From Methyloferula stellata AR4 (lineage in GTDB: Bacteria > Pseudomonadota > Alphaproteobacteria > Rhizobiales > Beijerinckiaceae), in NCBI RefSeq assembly GCF_000385335.1, contig NZ_ARWA01000001.1:2434001-2498000 (forward strand): a DNA stretch of 64,000 bases, read 5' to 3'. The translations under genes and the position numbers were made by a program. The notes below the pieces were generated by a model that made no database searches, was not told the origin of the DNA, and saw only the letters and a program-made list of their open reading frames with translations. This document shows, in pieces, positions 51,811-60,808 of this stretch; the first letter of the stretch is position 1, and each line of letters begins with the position of its first letter.

Positions 51811-52602
51811 TCAATATCCAAATTGTTCGCGCAAAATCCGCTCGTTCATCGAATGACCGGGATCATGCAAAAGGACGAGGCCCGTGGCGTGATCCATCGC
51901 GATCGATACGCGCACCACATTGCGGATTTCGAAGTGATCGGCGGTGGCCGCGACCGGCCGCAGATCGGGTTCCAGAATATCGATTTCGACATGCGCCCGG
52001 TCGGGCAGGAGCGCGCCATGCCAGCGCCGCGGCCTGAACGCCGAAATCGGCGTCAGCGGCATCAGCGTCGCGTCGAGCGGCAGGATCGGCCCGCCGACGG
52101 AGAGATTATAGGCGGTAGAGCCCGCCGGCGTCGCGACGAGCAGCCCGTCGGCGACAAGCTGGCCGAGCCGCTCCTGGCCATCGACGCAGATCCGCAGCTT
52201 GGCCGCCTGATAGGTTTGGCGGAGCAGGGCGACCTCGTTGATCGCATTGGCCCTTTCGGTATGTCCCGCAAGATCGGTCGTGGTCATGACCAGAGGATGC
52301 ACGACGGAAGGCTCAGCCGCCTCGAGCCGCGCTTTCAGATCCTCCTCCTGATATTCGTTCATGAGAAATCCGACCGAGCCGCGGTTCATCCCATAGATCG
52401 GCTTGGCGTGGCCCATGAAGCGGTGCAGCGTCTGCAGCATGAGCCCGTCGCCGCCGAGCGTGACGAGGACATCCGCCTGCGCCGGCTCGACATTGCCATA
52501 GGCGCGCGCAAGCCGCTCCAACGCTTCGTCCGCCGCCGGGGTTCCGGAGGAGAGGAATGCGATACGCTCGAAGCGGCGACCCGCTCCATTCCCATCCGCC
52601 AT
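51811..52602 (-). CDS. nadK: NAD kinase
   Basis: About 263 residues. It phosphorylates NAD to NADP. The diagnostic GGDG is in VLVTLGGDGLMLQ, followed by YGMNRGSVGFLMNEY, the second conserved block ADGLLVATPAGSTAYNLS with GGPI, and the C-terminal DHATGLVLLHD. The start at ATG 52602 (MADGNGAGRRF) has GGAGG nine bases upstream; a longer frame to 52698 adds a basic leader. It is the first gene of a pair with the nudix hydrolase and divergent from valS. Confidence 0.93.
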   Translation of the reverse strand: MADGNGAGRRFERIAFLSSGTPAADEALERLARAYGNVEPAQADVLVTLGGDGLMLQTLHRFMGHAKPIYGMNRGSVGFLMNEYQEEDLKARLEAAEPSVVHPLVMTTTDLAGHTERANAINEVALLRQTYQAAKLRICVDGQERLGQLVADGLLVATPAGSTAYNLSVGGPILPLDATLMPLTPISAFRPRRWHGALLPDRAHVEIDILEPDLRPVAATADHFEIRNVVRVSIAMDHATGLVLLHDPGHSMNERILREQFGY

Positions 52603-52783
52603 GGCTTTGGGCCTCCGGCTCCCAGATTTTCGGATTCTCCTGAGCTTTGACATAGCCGGAAGCGGCGCCGGCCGCAAAGGTTTGGCGTTCGGCTCCATCT
52701 GGCTTACATGACATGCAACATCTTTTGACTGGCGTCATTCCGCGCGTTGACTCCCGGAAACGCCTCCGCTTTTAACGGTCCCC

Positions 52784-55579
52784 ATGGAAAAAACATTTGA
52801 TCCCGCCGCGGTCGAAGGCCGTATTTCGGCGCTTTGGGAGGACGCCGGCGCGTTTCGCGCCGGGCGGCCGGAACGGGCCAGCGCGGAACCCTTTACCATT
52901 GTGATTCCGCCGCCGAACGTCACTGGCTCGCTCCATATGGGGCACGCGCTCAACAATACATTGCAGGATATTCTGTGCCGCTTCGAGCGCATGCGCGGGC
53001 GCGACGTGCTCTGGCAGCCGGGGACCGACCATGCGGGCATCGCGACCCAGATGGTCGTCGAGCGGCGATTGGCCGAGCGGGGCAACGTAGGCCGCCGCGA
53101 GATGGGCCGCGCCAAATTCCTCGAAGAAGTCTGGCGCTGGAAAGAGGAATCGGGCGGCGCCATCATCAATCAATTGAAGCGGCTCGGCGCCTCCTGCGAC
53201 TGGTCGCGGGAGCGTTTCACCATGGACGAGGGCCTGTCGAAGGCCGTCGTGAAGGTCTTCGTGCAGCTCTATAACGAGGGCCTGATCTATAAGGACAAGC
53301 GGCTCGTCAATTGGGACCCGAAGCTCTTGACCGCGATCTCCGACCTCGAAGTCGTGCAGGTCGAGACGAAGGGCAGCCTCTGGCATTTCAAATATCCGAT
53401 TGTGGACGATGTGGGCCAGGAGACCGGCGAATTTATCATCGTCGCGACGACGAGGCCCGAGACCATGCTGGGCGACACGGCGGTGGCCGTGCACCCGGAT
53501 GACGAGCGCTATAAACATCTGCAAGGCAAAAAGGTGCGGCTGCCGCTGGTCGGACGGCTGATCCCGATCGTCGCCGACACCTATTCCGATCCCGAGAAGG
53601 GCACGGGCGCGGTGAAGATCACCCCGGCGCATGATTTTAACGACTTCGAAGTCTGGCAACGGCACAAAGACAACGAACTTAAGGGTACCGACCCGATCGA
53701 TATTTTTACGCCGGATGGAAAACTGAAGTCGTCGGACTTCGACGATTTTACGTTTGGTCATCGCGCGCCGGACCCACGAAATCCGAATGTCACGTTTGCG
53801 GATCAAGGGGCCCTTGGGCTTGGGCGTCCCACCTTCGAGGATATTCCTGAAGAACTGCGAGGCTTAGATCGCTTCGAGGCACGAAAGGTCGTTGTCGAGC
53901 TGATGGAAGCCAAGGGGCTTCTCGATAAAATCGAGCCAACACAACATGCAGTGCCGCATGGCGACCGGTCCGGCGTCGTCATCGAGCCGCGCCTGACCGA
54001 TCAATGGTATGTCGACGCCAAGACTCTGGCGCAACCGGCGCTCGCCGCCGTGCGCGAAGGCAAGACGAAGTTCATCCCGGAGAATTGGGAAAAGACCTAC
54101 TTTCAATGGCTCGACAATATCCAGCCCTGGTGCATCTCGCGTCAGCTCTGGTGGGGTCATCAGATTCCGGCCTGGTACGGGCCTGACGGCAAGGTCTTCG
54201 TCGAGGCCTCCGCTGCGGAGGCCGAAGTCGCGGCGGCGAGCCATTATGGTGCGCCGACGCCTCTCGCACGCGACGAGGACGTCCTCGACACCTGGTTTTC
54301 CTCGGCGCTCTGGCCCTTCTCGACGCTCGGCTGGCCGGACGAGACGCCGGAGGTCAAACGCTATTACCCGACCAATGCGCTCGTCACCGGCTTCGACATC
54401 ATCTTCTTCTGGATCGCCCGGATGATGATGATGGGCCTGCATTTCATGCACGAGATCCCGTTTCACGACGTCTATATCCACGCCCTCGTCCGCGACGAGA
54501 AGGGCGCGAAAATGTCGAAGTCGAAGGGAAACGTCATCGATCCCTTGGGACTCATCGAGCAATATGGCGCCGACGCCTTGCGCTTCACGCTCGCGGCGAT
54601 GGCGGCGCAGGGCCGCGACATCAAGCTCTCGACGCAGCGCGTCGAAGGCTATCGCAATTTCGCGACCAAGCTCTGGAACGCGGCGCGCTTCGCCGAGCTG
54701 AACGGCTGCGCGGGCGTCGAGAGCTTCGATCCGCGCGCCGCGAAAGTCACTCTCAATCAATGGATCATCGGCGAGGCCGCCAAAGCCGTAGCCGAGACCT
54801 CCGCCGCGATCATGGCCTATCGCTTCAACGATGCGGCCAATGCGGCCTATCGCTTCGTCTGGAACATCTTCTGCGACTGGTATGTCGAACTGGCAAAGCC
54901 CTTGCTGCAAGGGACGGACGAGGCCGCCAAGGCCGAGACCCGCGCCGCGGCGGCTTTTGTGCTCGATCAGATCCTGAAGCTTCTGCATCCCTTCATGCCC
55001 TTCCTGACGGAAGAGCTTTGGGGTCTGACGGCGACCGAGGCCCTGCCACGCAAGACCGTTTTGGCGCTCGCCGAATGGCCGGTGCTGGAAGGCTGCGAAA
55101 ATCCGGCCGCCGAGGCCGAGATCGGCTGGGTCGTGGAACTCATCTCCGAATTGCGCTCGGTCCGGTCCGAAATGAATGTCCCGGCGGGGGCCCTTGCGCC
55201 GCTGGTGCTCGTCGCTGCGCCGCCGGAGGTCGAGGCCCGCGCCGGGGCCTGGGACGAAACGATCAAGCGGCTCGCCCGGGCTTCTGAGATTTCTTTCGCA
55301 GCGGGGGCGCCCGAGCAGTCGGTGCAGGTCATTGTGCGCGGCACCATAGCGGCGCTGCCGTTGCAGGGCGTGATCGATTTCGCCGCCGAGAAAGTGCGTC
55401 TGACCAAGGAAATCGAAAAGCTCAAAGGCGAGGCGGCCAAGATCGAGGCGAAGCTCGGAAATGCCGATTTCGTCGCAAGGGCGCCGGAAGAAGTGGTGGA
55501 CGAAAACCGAGACCGGCTTGCGGAAATCGCCGCCCGCATCGAGAAATTGAGCGCGGCTCAGGTCCGGCTGGGGCTCTGA
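52784..55579 (+). CDS. valS: Valyl-tRNA synthetase
   Basis: A 931-residue class I synthetase. The HIGH motif is HMGH at 51-54 and KMSKS is at 576-580, with the CP1 editing domain between ([20 protein letters not shown]). The anticodon-binding domain and the C-terminal coiled-coil arm ([19 protein letters not shown]) are complete. Between NDFEV (near residue 286) and [10 protein letters not shown] (near 365) the editing domain is longer than in E. coli ValS and its codon use is different; see findings. Function is certain. Confidence 0.96.
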   Translation: MEKTFDPAAVEGRISALWEDAGAFRAGRPERASAEPFTIVIPPPNVTGSLHMGHALNNTLQDILCRFERMRGRDVLWQPGTDHAGIATQMVVERRLAERGNVGRREMGRAKFLEEVWRWKEESGGAIINQLKRLGASCDWSRERFTMDEGLSKAVVKVFVQLYNEGLIYKDKRLVNWDPKLLTAISDLEVVQVETKGSLWHFKYPIVDDVGQETGEFIIVATTRPETMLGDTAVAVHPDDERYKHLQGKKVRLPLVGRLIPIVADTYSDPEKGTGAVKITPAHDFNDFEVWQRHKDNELKGTDPIDIFTPDGKLKSSDFDDFTFGHRAPDPRNPNVTFADQGALGLGRPTFEDIPEELRGLDRFEARKVVVELMEAKGLLDKIEPTQHAVPHGDRSGVVIEPRLTDQWYVDAKTLAQPALAAVREGKTKFIPENWEKTYFQWLDNIQPWCISRQLWWGHQIPAWYGPDGKVFVEASAAEAEVAAASHYGAPTPLARDEDVLDTWFSSALWPFSTLGWPDETPEVKRYYPTNALVTGFDIIFFWIARMMMMGLHFMHEIPFHDVYIHALVRDEKGAKMSKSKGNVIDPLGLIEQYGADALRFTLAAMAAQGRDIKLSTQRVEGYRNFATKLWNAARFAELNGCAGVESFDPRAAKVTLNQWIIGEAAKAVAETSAAIMAYRFNDAANAAYRFVWNIFCDWYVELAKPLLQGTDEAAKAETRAAAAFVLDQILKLLHPFMPFLTEELWGLTATEALPRKTVLALAEWPVLEGCENPAAEAEIGWVVELISELRSVRSEMNVPAGALAPLVLVAAPPEVEARAGAWDETIKRLARASEISFAAGAPEQSVQVIVRGTIAALPLQGVIDFAAEKVRLTKEIEKLKGEAAKIEAKLGNADFVARAPEEVVDENRDRLAEIAARIEKLSAAQVRLGL

Positions 55580-55707
55580 GCTCGGGCTCCAACCCGGCTG
55601 CTTTGTTCCACCAAGTCCATTATGTAGATCAGGCTACAATCTGATTACCGCTTGAAAACCAAACGGGGTTAAAGTTCAAATCCGGGATCATTGGGGCGTG
55701 TTCGCGC

Positions 55708-56166
55708 ATGGCTGAGAAAAAACTGGCTGCCGCCGCTTCGGACATCGTCCTTCCGTCGGAGACGGCCCAGGCTCAAAGGTTCGAGCGCGCCCGCACCGCG
55801 CAGGCGACCGCCGTTCTCGAAGATTATGTCGAGCTCATCGACGATCTTTTGCGCAGCGAGGGCGAGGCGCGGCCGACCGACATCGCGCGGCGCCTAGGCG
55901 TCTCCCACGCCACCGCGATCAAGAGCATCGGCCGGTTGAAGCGCGAGGGGCTTGCCACTTCGAAGCTCTATCGTGGGGTCTTCCTGACGCCGCAAGGCCA
56001 AGATCTGGCTCAGCGCGTGCGCGCGCGCCATAGAACCGTCGTCGATCTTTTGGTCGCGGTCGGTGTTCCGCAGCACTGCGCGGAACTTGATGCGGAAGGT
56101 ATCGAACACCATGTTTCGGATGTGGCGCTCGCAGCCTTCTCGCGTTTCCTGAAACGCCGCGGCTGA
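55708..56166 (+). CDS. mntR: MntR, manganese-responsive DtxR-family regulator
   Basis: A 152-residue metalloregulator that represses manganese uptake genes when Mn2+ is bound. The winged helix (about 40-95, ARPTDIARRLGVSHATAIKS) is followed by a dimerisation/metal domain with EDYVELIDDLL, ARHRTVVDLLVAVGVPQHCA and ELDAEGIEHHVSD, which contain the Glu, His and Cys metal ligands of this family. Length fits the mntR group lacking an SH3-like domain. No manganese transporter gene is adjacent; mntH may lie elsewhere. Confidence 0.9.
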   Translation: MAEKKLAAAASDIVLPSETAQAQRFERARTAQATAVLEDYVELIDDLLRSEGEARPTDIARRLGVSHATAIKSIGRLKREGLATSKLYRGVFLTPQGQDLAQRVRARHRTVVDLLVAVGVPQHCAELDAEGIEHHVSDVALAAFSRFLKRRG

Positions 56167-56494
56167 AGCGAACCGGAGCGGCGAACCAAGCTGCCCTTCG
56201 CGTTGATCGCCGCCCGGCTGGTTGGCCCTTGCTGTGTAAGATTTGTTGCTTTCTAGCAACAGCCATTAATCATCTTACGCTTGTCTTGGGTTCACAAGAA
56301 GAAAGCCGCTTTTCAGCCATAAACCAACGGCTAGTCTGAAATCGCTCGAGTTGAGAAAAGGTTCTTCCGTCGGCTGCACATCGATTGGAAGAACGTGCGT
56401 AACAGGGTTCTTTGAATGCCCGCTTCCCCGCGCGGCTTTCGAGAATGTGGCCTGGGCCGACATTCTGCTCAACTAAGCTGCCGGGATTTAGTAA
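56167..56494. other. Gene-free region upstream of ilvD with nested palindrome
   Basis: About 328 bases. The main structure is GTAAGAT (56236-56242) ... TGTTGCT-TTCT-AGCAACA (56244-56261) ... ATCTTAC (56273-56279): an inner 7-bp hairpin inside an outer 7-bp inverted repeat. No leader peptide rich in Ile/Val/Leu codons is visible, so classical attenuation of ilvD is not supported. Confidence 0.55.
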
Positions 56495-58225
56495 ATGGAT
56501 GCGCGCGTTTTCGATAAGAAGAAACTTCCCAGCCGTCATGTGACGGAAGGACCGGAGCGGGCGCCGCACCGGTCTTATCTCTATGCGATGGGCCTGACGC
56601 GCGAGCAGATTCATCAGCCCTTCGTCGGCGTCGCCTCTTGTTGGAACGAAGCCGCTCCCTGCAACATCTCCTTGATGCGGCAGGCGCAGGCGGTGAAGCA
56701 GGGCGTCGCCTCGGCTGGCGGCACGCCGCGCGAATTCTGCACGATCACCGTGACCGATGGCATCGCCATGGGTCATCAGGGGATGAAGTCCTCGCTGGTG
56801 TCGCGCGATGTCATCGCCGATTCCGTCGAACTCACCATGCGCGGCCATTGCTACGACGCGCTCGTCGGCCTCGCGGGTTGCGACAAATCGCTGCCCGGCA
56901 TGATGATGGCGATGGTCCGCCTCAATGTGCCGTCGGTCTTCATCTATGGCGGCTCGATCCTGCCCGGCACTTTCAAAGGCAAGCCGGTGACCGTTCAGGA
57001 CCTGTTCGAGGCTGTCGGCAAATATTCCGTCGGCGACATGACGCCTGAGGATCTCGACGAACTCGAGACCGTGGCTTGCCCCTCGGCCGGCGCCTGCGGC
57101 GCTCAATTCACCGCCAATACGATGGCAACAGTTTCCGAGGCGATCGGCCTCGCTCTGCCTTATTCGGCCGGAGCGCCGGCGCCTTATGAAATCCGCGACC
57201 GGTTCTGCCTGACGGCGGGCGAGATGGTGATGGAGCTGATTGCCCGCAACATCCGCCCACGCGATATCGTCACCCGCCGGGCGCTCGAAAATGCCGCGAC
57301 GGTGGTTGCCGCGTCTGGCGGCTCGACCAATGCGGCTTTGCATCTGCCGGCGATCGCGCATGAAGCGGGCATTAAATTCGATCTCTTCGACGTCGCCGAG
57401 ATCTTCAAGAAGACGCCCTATATCGCCGACCTGAAACCGGGCGGCAAATATGTTGCCAAGGATATGTTCGAAGCGGGCGGCATCCCGCTCCTGATGAAGA
57501 CGCTGCTCGATCATGGCTTTCTGCATGGCGACTGTCTCACCGTGACCGGCCGCACCATTGCCGAGAACATGGCCAAGGTGAAATGGAATCCGGACCAGGA
57601 CGTGGTCTATCCGGCGGATAAGCCGATCACCGTGACAGGCGGCGTCGTCGGGCTCAAAGGCAATCTCGCGCCGGAAGGCGCGATCGTGAAGGTTGCCGGC
57701 ATGAAGCAGGATCACCTTGTCTTCAAGGGTCCGGCGCTCTGCTTCGACACTGAAGAAAGCTGCTTCGAAGCGGTCAGCCAGCGCAAGTATCAGGAAGGCT
57801 GCGTCTTCGTCATCCGCTACGAGGGACCGCGCGGTGGCCCCGGCATGCGCGAAATGCTGTCGACGACGGCGGCGCTTTACGGCCAGGGCATGGGCGAGAA
57901 GGTCGCGCTCATCACCGACGGGCGCTTCTCGGGCGCGACGCGCGGCTTCTGCATCGGCCATGTCGGGCCGGAGGCGGCGGTCGGCGGCCCAATTGCTCTC
58001 GTGAAGGATGGCGACATCATCGAGATCGATGCCGTCAAAGGCACGATCGAGCTGCATGTGTCCGATGAGGAGCTCGCCGAGCGCCGCAAGGCGTGGCAGC
58101 CGCGCAAGACGGATTTCGGCTCAGGTGCCCTTTGGAAATACGCCCAGATCGTCGGTCCCGCCGTCAATGGCGCGGTGACGCATCCGGGCGGTTCCGGCGA
58201 GACGCAAACCTATGCTGACATTTAG
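56495..58225 (+). CDS. ilvD: Dihydroxy-acid dehydratase
   Basis: A 576-residue Fe-S enzyme of valine, isoleucine and pantothenate synthesis. Cluster ligands by family position are C56 (PCNISL), C129 ([11 protein letters not shown]) and C201 ([14 protein letters not shown]). Other blocks are [14 protein letters not shown] and [20 protein letters not shown]. The stop overlaps the start of the downstream ExoR-like gene by 14 bases. Its Fe-S cluster links it to the SUF system encoded at the start of the window. Confidence 0.95.
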   Translation: MDARVFDKKKLPSRHVTEGPERAPHRSYLYAMGLTREQIHQPFVGVASCWNEAAPCNISLMRQAQAVKQGVASAGGTPREFCTITVTDGIAMGHQGMKSSLVSRDVIADSVELTMRGHCYDALVGLAGCDKSLPGMMMAMVRLNVPSVFIYGGSILPGTFKGKPVTVQDLFEAVGKYSVGDMTPEDLDELETVACPSAGACGAQFTANTMATVSEAIGLALPYSAGAPAPYEIRDRFCLTAGEMVMELIARNIRPRDIVTRRALENAATVVAASGGSTNAALHLPAIAHEAGIKFDLFDVAEIFKKTPYIADLKPGGKYVAKDMFEAGGIPLLMKTLLDHGFLHGDCLTVTGRTIAENMAKVKWNPDQDVVYPADKPITVTGGVVGLKGNLAPEGAIVKVAGMKQDHLVFKGPALCFDTEESCFEAVSQRKYQEGCVFVIRYEGPRGGPGMREMLSTTAALYGQGMGEKVALITDGRFSGATRGFCIGHVGPEAAVGGPIALVKDGDIIEIDAVKGTIELHVSDEELAERRKAWQPRKTDFGSGALWKYAQIVGPAVNGAVTHPGGSGETQTYADI

Positions 58226-59066
58226 CGTCTCCTCCGCCATTATCGGGATTGGGATGGCTGCGTTCCTGGCCATGCCTTCGCACGCCTTCGATGGCTCAGA
58301 CGCCGTCGCCAGTGACAAGACGCCGTTCCGCAGCTTCAAAAATCCGCACGCTGCTTTGCAGGCTGGACTCGAAGGGTTTCGCTCGGGCGATCAGCATTCG
58401 GCGGTCGAGGCCTTGAAATATGCGGCGGCCGGCGGCGAGTCGCTGGCGCGCTGGAAACTCGGCAAGATGTATGCGGATGGCGATGGCGTCCCGCATGACG
58501 ACATCAAGGCCTATGAATATTTTTCGCAGATCGTCGACACTTACGACGAGGACAATCCCAATCGCCGGGAAGTTTCCGTCGTCGCGAGCGCCTTCGTCGC
58601 CGTCGGCATTTATAGTTTGAACGGCATCCCGAATACCAAGGTCGTGGCGAATCCCGAGCGCGCGCTCGAAATGTTCCAATATGCCGCGACCAATTTCGGC
58701 GACGCCAATGCGCAATATAATCTGGCGCGCATGTATCTCGACGGCGCCGATGTCGTGGCCAAAGACGGCCGCCAGGCTGCACGTTGGCTCTATCTGGCGG
58801 CCGATAAGGGCCATCCGCAGGCGCAGGCGCTTCTCGGCCAGATGCTCTTCACCGGCCATGATGGTGTGCAGAAGCAGCGCGCCCGCGGTTTGATGTGGCT
58901 CTCGATCGCGCGCGACTCCGTCCAGCCGTCGAAAGACGCGGTGCTGTCGAAGAAGGACCAATGGATTGTCGATCTCTACGACAAGGCCATGGCGGCGGCG
59001 AGCGATACGGACCGGCAGGTCGCAACGATCTATCGCGACGATTTTAAGAACAGCAAGCACAACTGA
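58212..59066 (+). CDS. exoR: ExoR-like periplasmic Sel1-repeat protein
   Basis: A 284-residue protein with a signal peptide (cleavage after about SHA, residue 25) and Sel1-like repeats: [59 protein letters not shown]. Overall layout (short N-terminal GFRSGD helix pair, repeats, a central [19 protein letters not shown]-terminal helix with [12 protein letters not shown]) resembles ExoR, the periplasmic inhibitor of the ExoS-ChvI two-component system in rhizobia. Orthology is inferred from layout; I cannot check it. The start overlaps ilvD by 14 bases. Confidence 0.75.
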   Translation: MLTFSVSSAIIGIGMAAFLAMPSHAFDGSDAVASDKTPFRSFKNPHAALQAGLEGFRSGDQHSAVEALKYAAAGGESLARWKLGKMYADGDGVPHDDIKAYEYFSQIVDTYDEDNPNRREVSVVASAFVAVGIYSLNGIPNTKVVANPERALEMFQYAATNFGDANAQYNLARMYLDGADVVAKDGRQAARWLYLAADKGHPQAQALLGQMLFTGHDGVQKQRARGLMWLSIARDSVQPSKDAVLSKKDQWIVDLYDKAMAAASDTDRQVATIYRDDFKNSKHN

Positions 59067-59149
59067 GCGTCCAAATCCCAGGATCTATCGGCGACAGGCC
59101 GATTCCCGGATATGGCCGGCTGAAGCATCAACGATTGCGAGCAATGTGA

Positions 59150-59545
59150 ATGGAGAGGTCGAACGGATATGTCCGGGGCGGACCCTTGGTTCTTCTGCGT
59201 CTTGAAGGCGCCGCCATTCTTGTCGTCTCGCTTCTGGCCTATGGTCAGACGGGACAATCGTGGTGGACCTTTGCCGCGCTCATCCTGGCGCCGGATCTCA
59301 GCATGCTCGGCTATCTCGTGAATGCGCGGGCAGGGGCAGCAAGTTACAATGCCGTTCATACTCTGACGGGCTCCCTTATGCTTCTGGGGTTAGGGCTCGT
59401 CTCCGGCAGTGCTTTGATCTTGTCTTTGAGCCTCATATGGCTTGCTCACATCGGTCTCGATCGCATGCTCGGCTTTGGGCTGAAATATGCGTCCGGCTTC
59501 TCGGACACGCATCTCGGTCTGCTCGGCATACGGAAAGAGGCTTGA
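59150..59545 (+). CDS. DUF4260 membrane protein
   Basis: A 131-residue protein with about four membrane helices that matches DUF4260: LRLEGAAILVVSLLAYGQ, DLSMLGYLVNARAGAASYN, AHIGLDRMLGFGLKY and SDTHLGLLGIRKEA are the conserved blocks. Function of the family is unknown. It is not overlapped by its neighbours; the ATG 59150 lacks an obvious ribosome binding site. Confidence 0.82.
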   Translation: MERSNGYVRGGPLVLLRLEGAAILVVSLLAYGQTGQSWWTFAALILAPDLSMLGYLVNARAGAASYNAVHTLTGSLMLLGLGLVSGSALILSLSLIWLAHIGLDRMLGFGLKYASGFSDTHLGLLGIRKEA

Positions 59546-59806
59546 GAGCAGGACCTCATGGTTACCGAGCCCTGAAGGCTCTCGTTCTTTTGCAGGTCCA
59601 TTCTTTCCCGATCTTAACTTTCGAGACGGAACCCGGAACGGACCGGCGACGAATCACTGACCCATACGAAGTTCCGGACCTGTTCGCGCCGCATCTTGTG
59701 GTGGTGAACGATACGATTAACATCATGCGGATCGCGGCCCATGCGTTGAAACGCGAATGGTGCAAGCGCGTTAAGACCGGTGTGCCATTTTAACCCGGGG
59801 TGAGCC
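59546..59806. other. Gap with a doubtful open frame
   Basis: A frame reading from TTG 59542 to 59793 would give about 83 residues (ending REWCKRVKTGVPF) and overlaps the DUF4260 stop, but it has no family resemblance I recognise and a poorly spaced ribosome binding site. Codon use is mixed. I treat it as possible but unproven coding sequence. Confidence 0.3.
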
Positions 59807-60601
59807 GTGGCGAAGATATATGTCGGCATCGGCGGTTGGACCTATGCGCCTTGGCGCGATAATTTTTATCCGCGCGGGTTAAAGCAGGCTGACGAGCTTT
59901 CCTTCGCCAGCCGGCATGTCTCGACGATCGAGGTCAACGGCACCTTCTATCGCACGCAATCGCCGGAGAGCTTCCGCCGCTGGGCGGAAGAAGTGCCGAA
60001 AGACTTCGTCTTCTCCATCAAGGCGCACCGGCTGACGACGCATCGCAAAGTGCTCGCCGAATCGGCGCCGGCCGTCACGCGCTTTATTGACAGCGGCCTT
60101 GCCGAATTGGGCAAGAAGCTCGGGCCGATCCTCTGGCAATTCGCGCCGACGAAAAAATTCGAGCCGGAGGATTTCGAGGCTTTTCTCAGCTGCCTGCCAC
60201 CGAAATTGGACAGCCTCAAACTCCGTCACGTCGTCGAGGTGCGGCACGAGAGTTTTTGCAATGAAGATTTCGTCGCGCTCGCGCGGCGCCACAAGGTCGC
60301 GATCTGCCTTGCGCTCTCCGATAAATATCCGCTGATCGCTGATCCAACCGCGGATTTCGTCTATGCACGGCTGCAGACGAGCCAAGCGAAAGAGCAGCAA
60401 GGCTATCCGAAAAAGGAACTCGATCGCTGGGCGGGATATGTGAAGCAATGGAGCGGGGGCAAAGCGGTTGCAGAACTGCCCTTGCTCGCAAAGCCGCCCG
60501 CTGCGAAAGCCAAGGGCCTTGATTGTTTCCTTTATTTCATCGCCGGGGCCAAGGAGCGCAATCCGGCGGCGGCCATGGCTCTGATGGAGCGGTTGAAGTG
60601 A
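59807..60601 (+). CDS. DUF72 (YecE-like) protein
   Basis: A 264-residue TIM-barrel-like protein of the DUF72/YecE family. Signatures are YVGIGGWTYAPWRDNFYP at the N terminus, STIEVNGTFYRTQSPESFRRW, FSIKAHRLTTH, LGPILWQFAPTKKF, VEVRHESF and the C-terminal AGAKERNPAAAMALM. The start is GTG with GGGGTGA upstream. The family's biochemical activity is not established. Confidence 0.86.
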   Translation: MAKIYVGIGGWTYAPWRDNFYPRGLKQADELSFASRHVSTIEVNGTFYRTQSPESFRRWAEEVPKDFVFSIKAHRLTTHRKVLAESAPAVTRFIDSGLAELGKKLGPILWQFAPTKKFEPEDFEAFLSCLPPKLDSLKLRHVVEVRHESFCNEDFVALARRHKVAICLALSDKYPLIADPTADFVYARLQTSQAKEQQGYPKKELDRWAGYVKQWSGGKAVAELPLLAKPPAAKAKGLDCFLYFIAGAKERNPAAAMALMERLK

Positions 60602-60635
60602 TCCAGGTCACGAATTCAAAAAAGGAGGGAGGCGA

Positions 60636-60769
60636 ACCCTCTCCCAGAGGGAGAGGGTGGCTGCGAAGCAGCCGGGTGAGGGGTTAGACTCTTATTCGGA
60701 TGGAACGAAACCCCTCATCCGCCTCGCTCCGCGAGGCACCTTCTCCCACAGGGAGAAGGAACGCGCTCG
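60636..60769. repeat. CCCTCTCCC/GGGAGAGGG palindromic repeat
   Basis: ACCCTCTCCCAGAGGGAGAGGGT, GGCTGCGAAGCAGCC, GGGTGAGGGG, then the inverted part CCCCTCATCCG, GCCTCGCTCCGCGAGGC and CCTTCTCCCACAGGGAGAAGG. Several small perfect hairpins nested in a larger imperfect palindrome, filling the gap between the convergent DUF72 and cyclase genes. Confidence 0.88.
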
Positions 60770-60808
60770 ACCTTTGAGTATGAGTCCTCCCATTTATGCG
60801 CCCTGACC

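Noticed and set aside
56262-56494. Leader peptide for ilvD attenuation
   Set aside because: No short frame rich in Ile, Val or Leu codons precedes a terminator/antiterminator pair.
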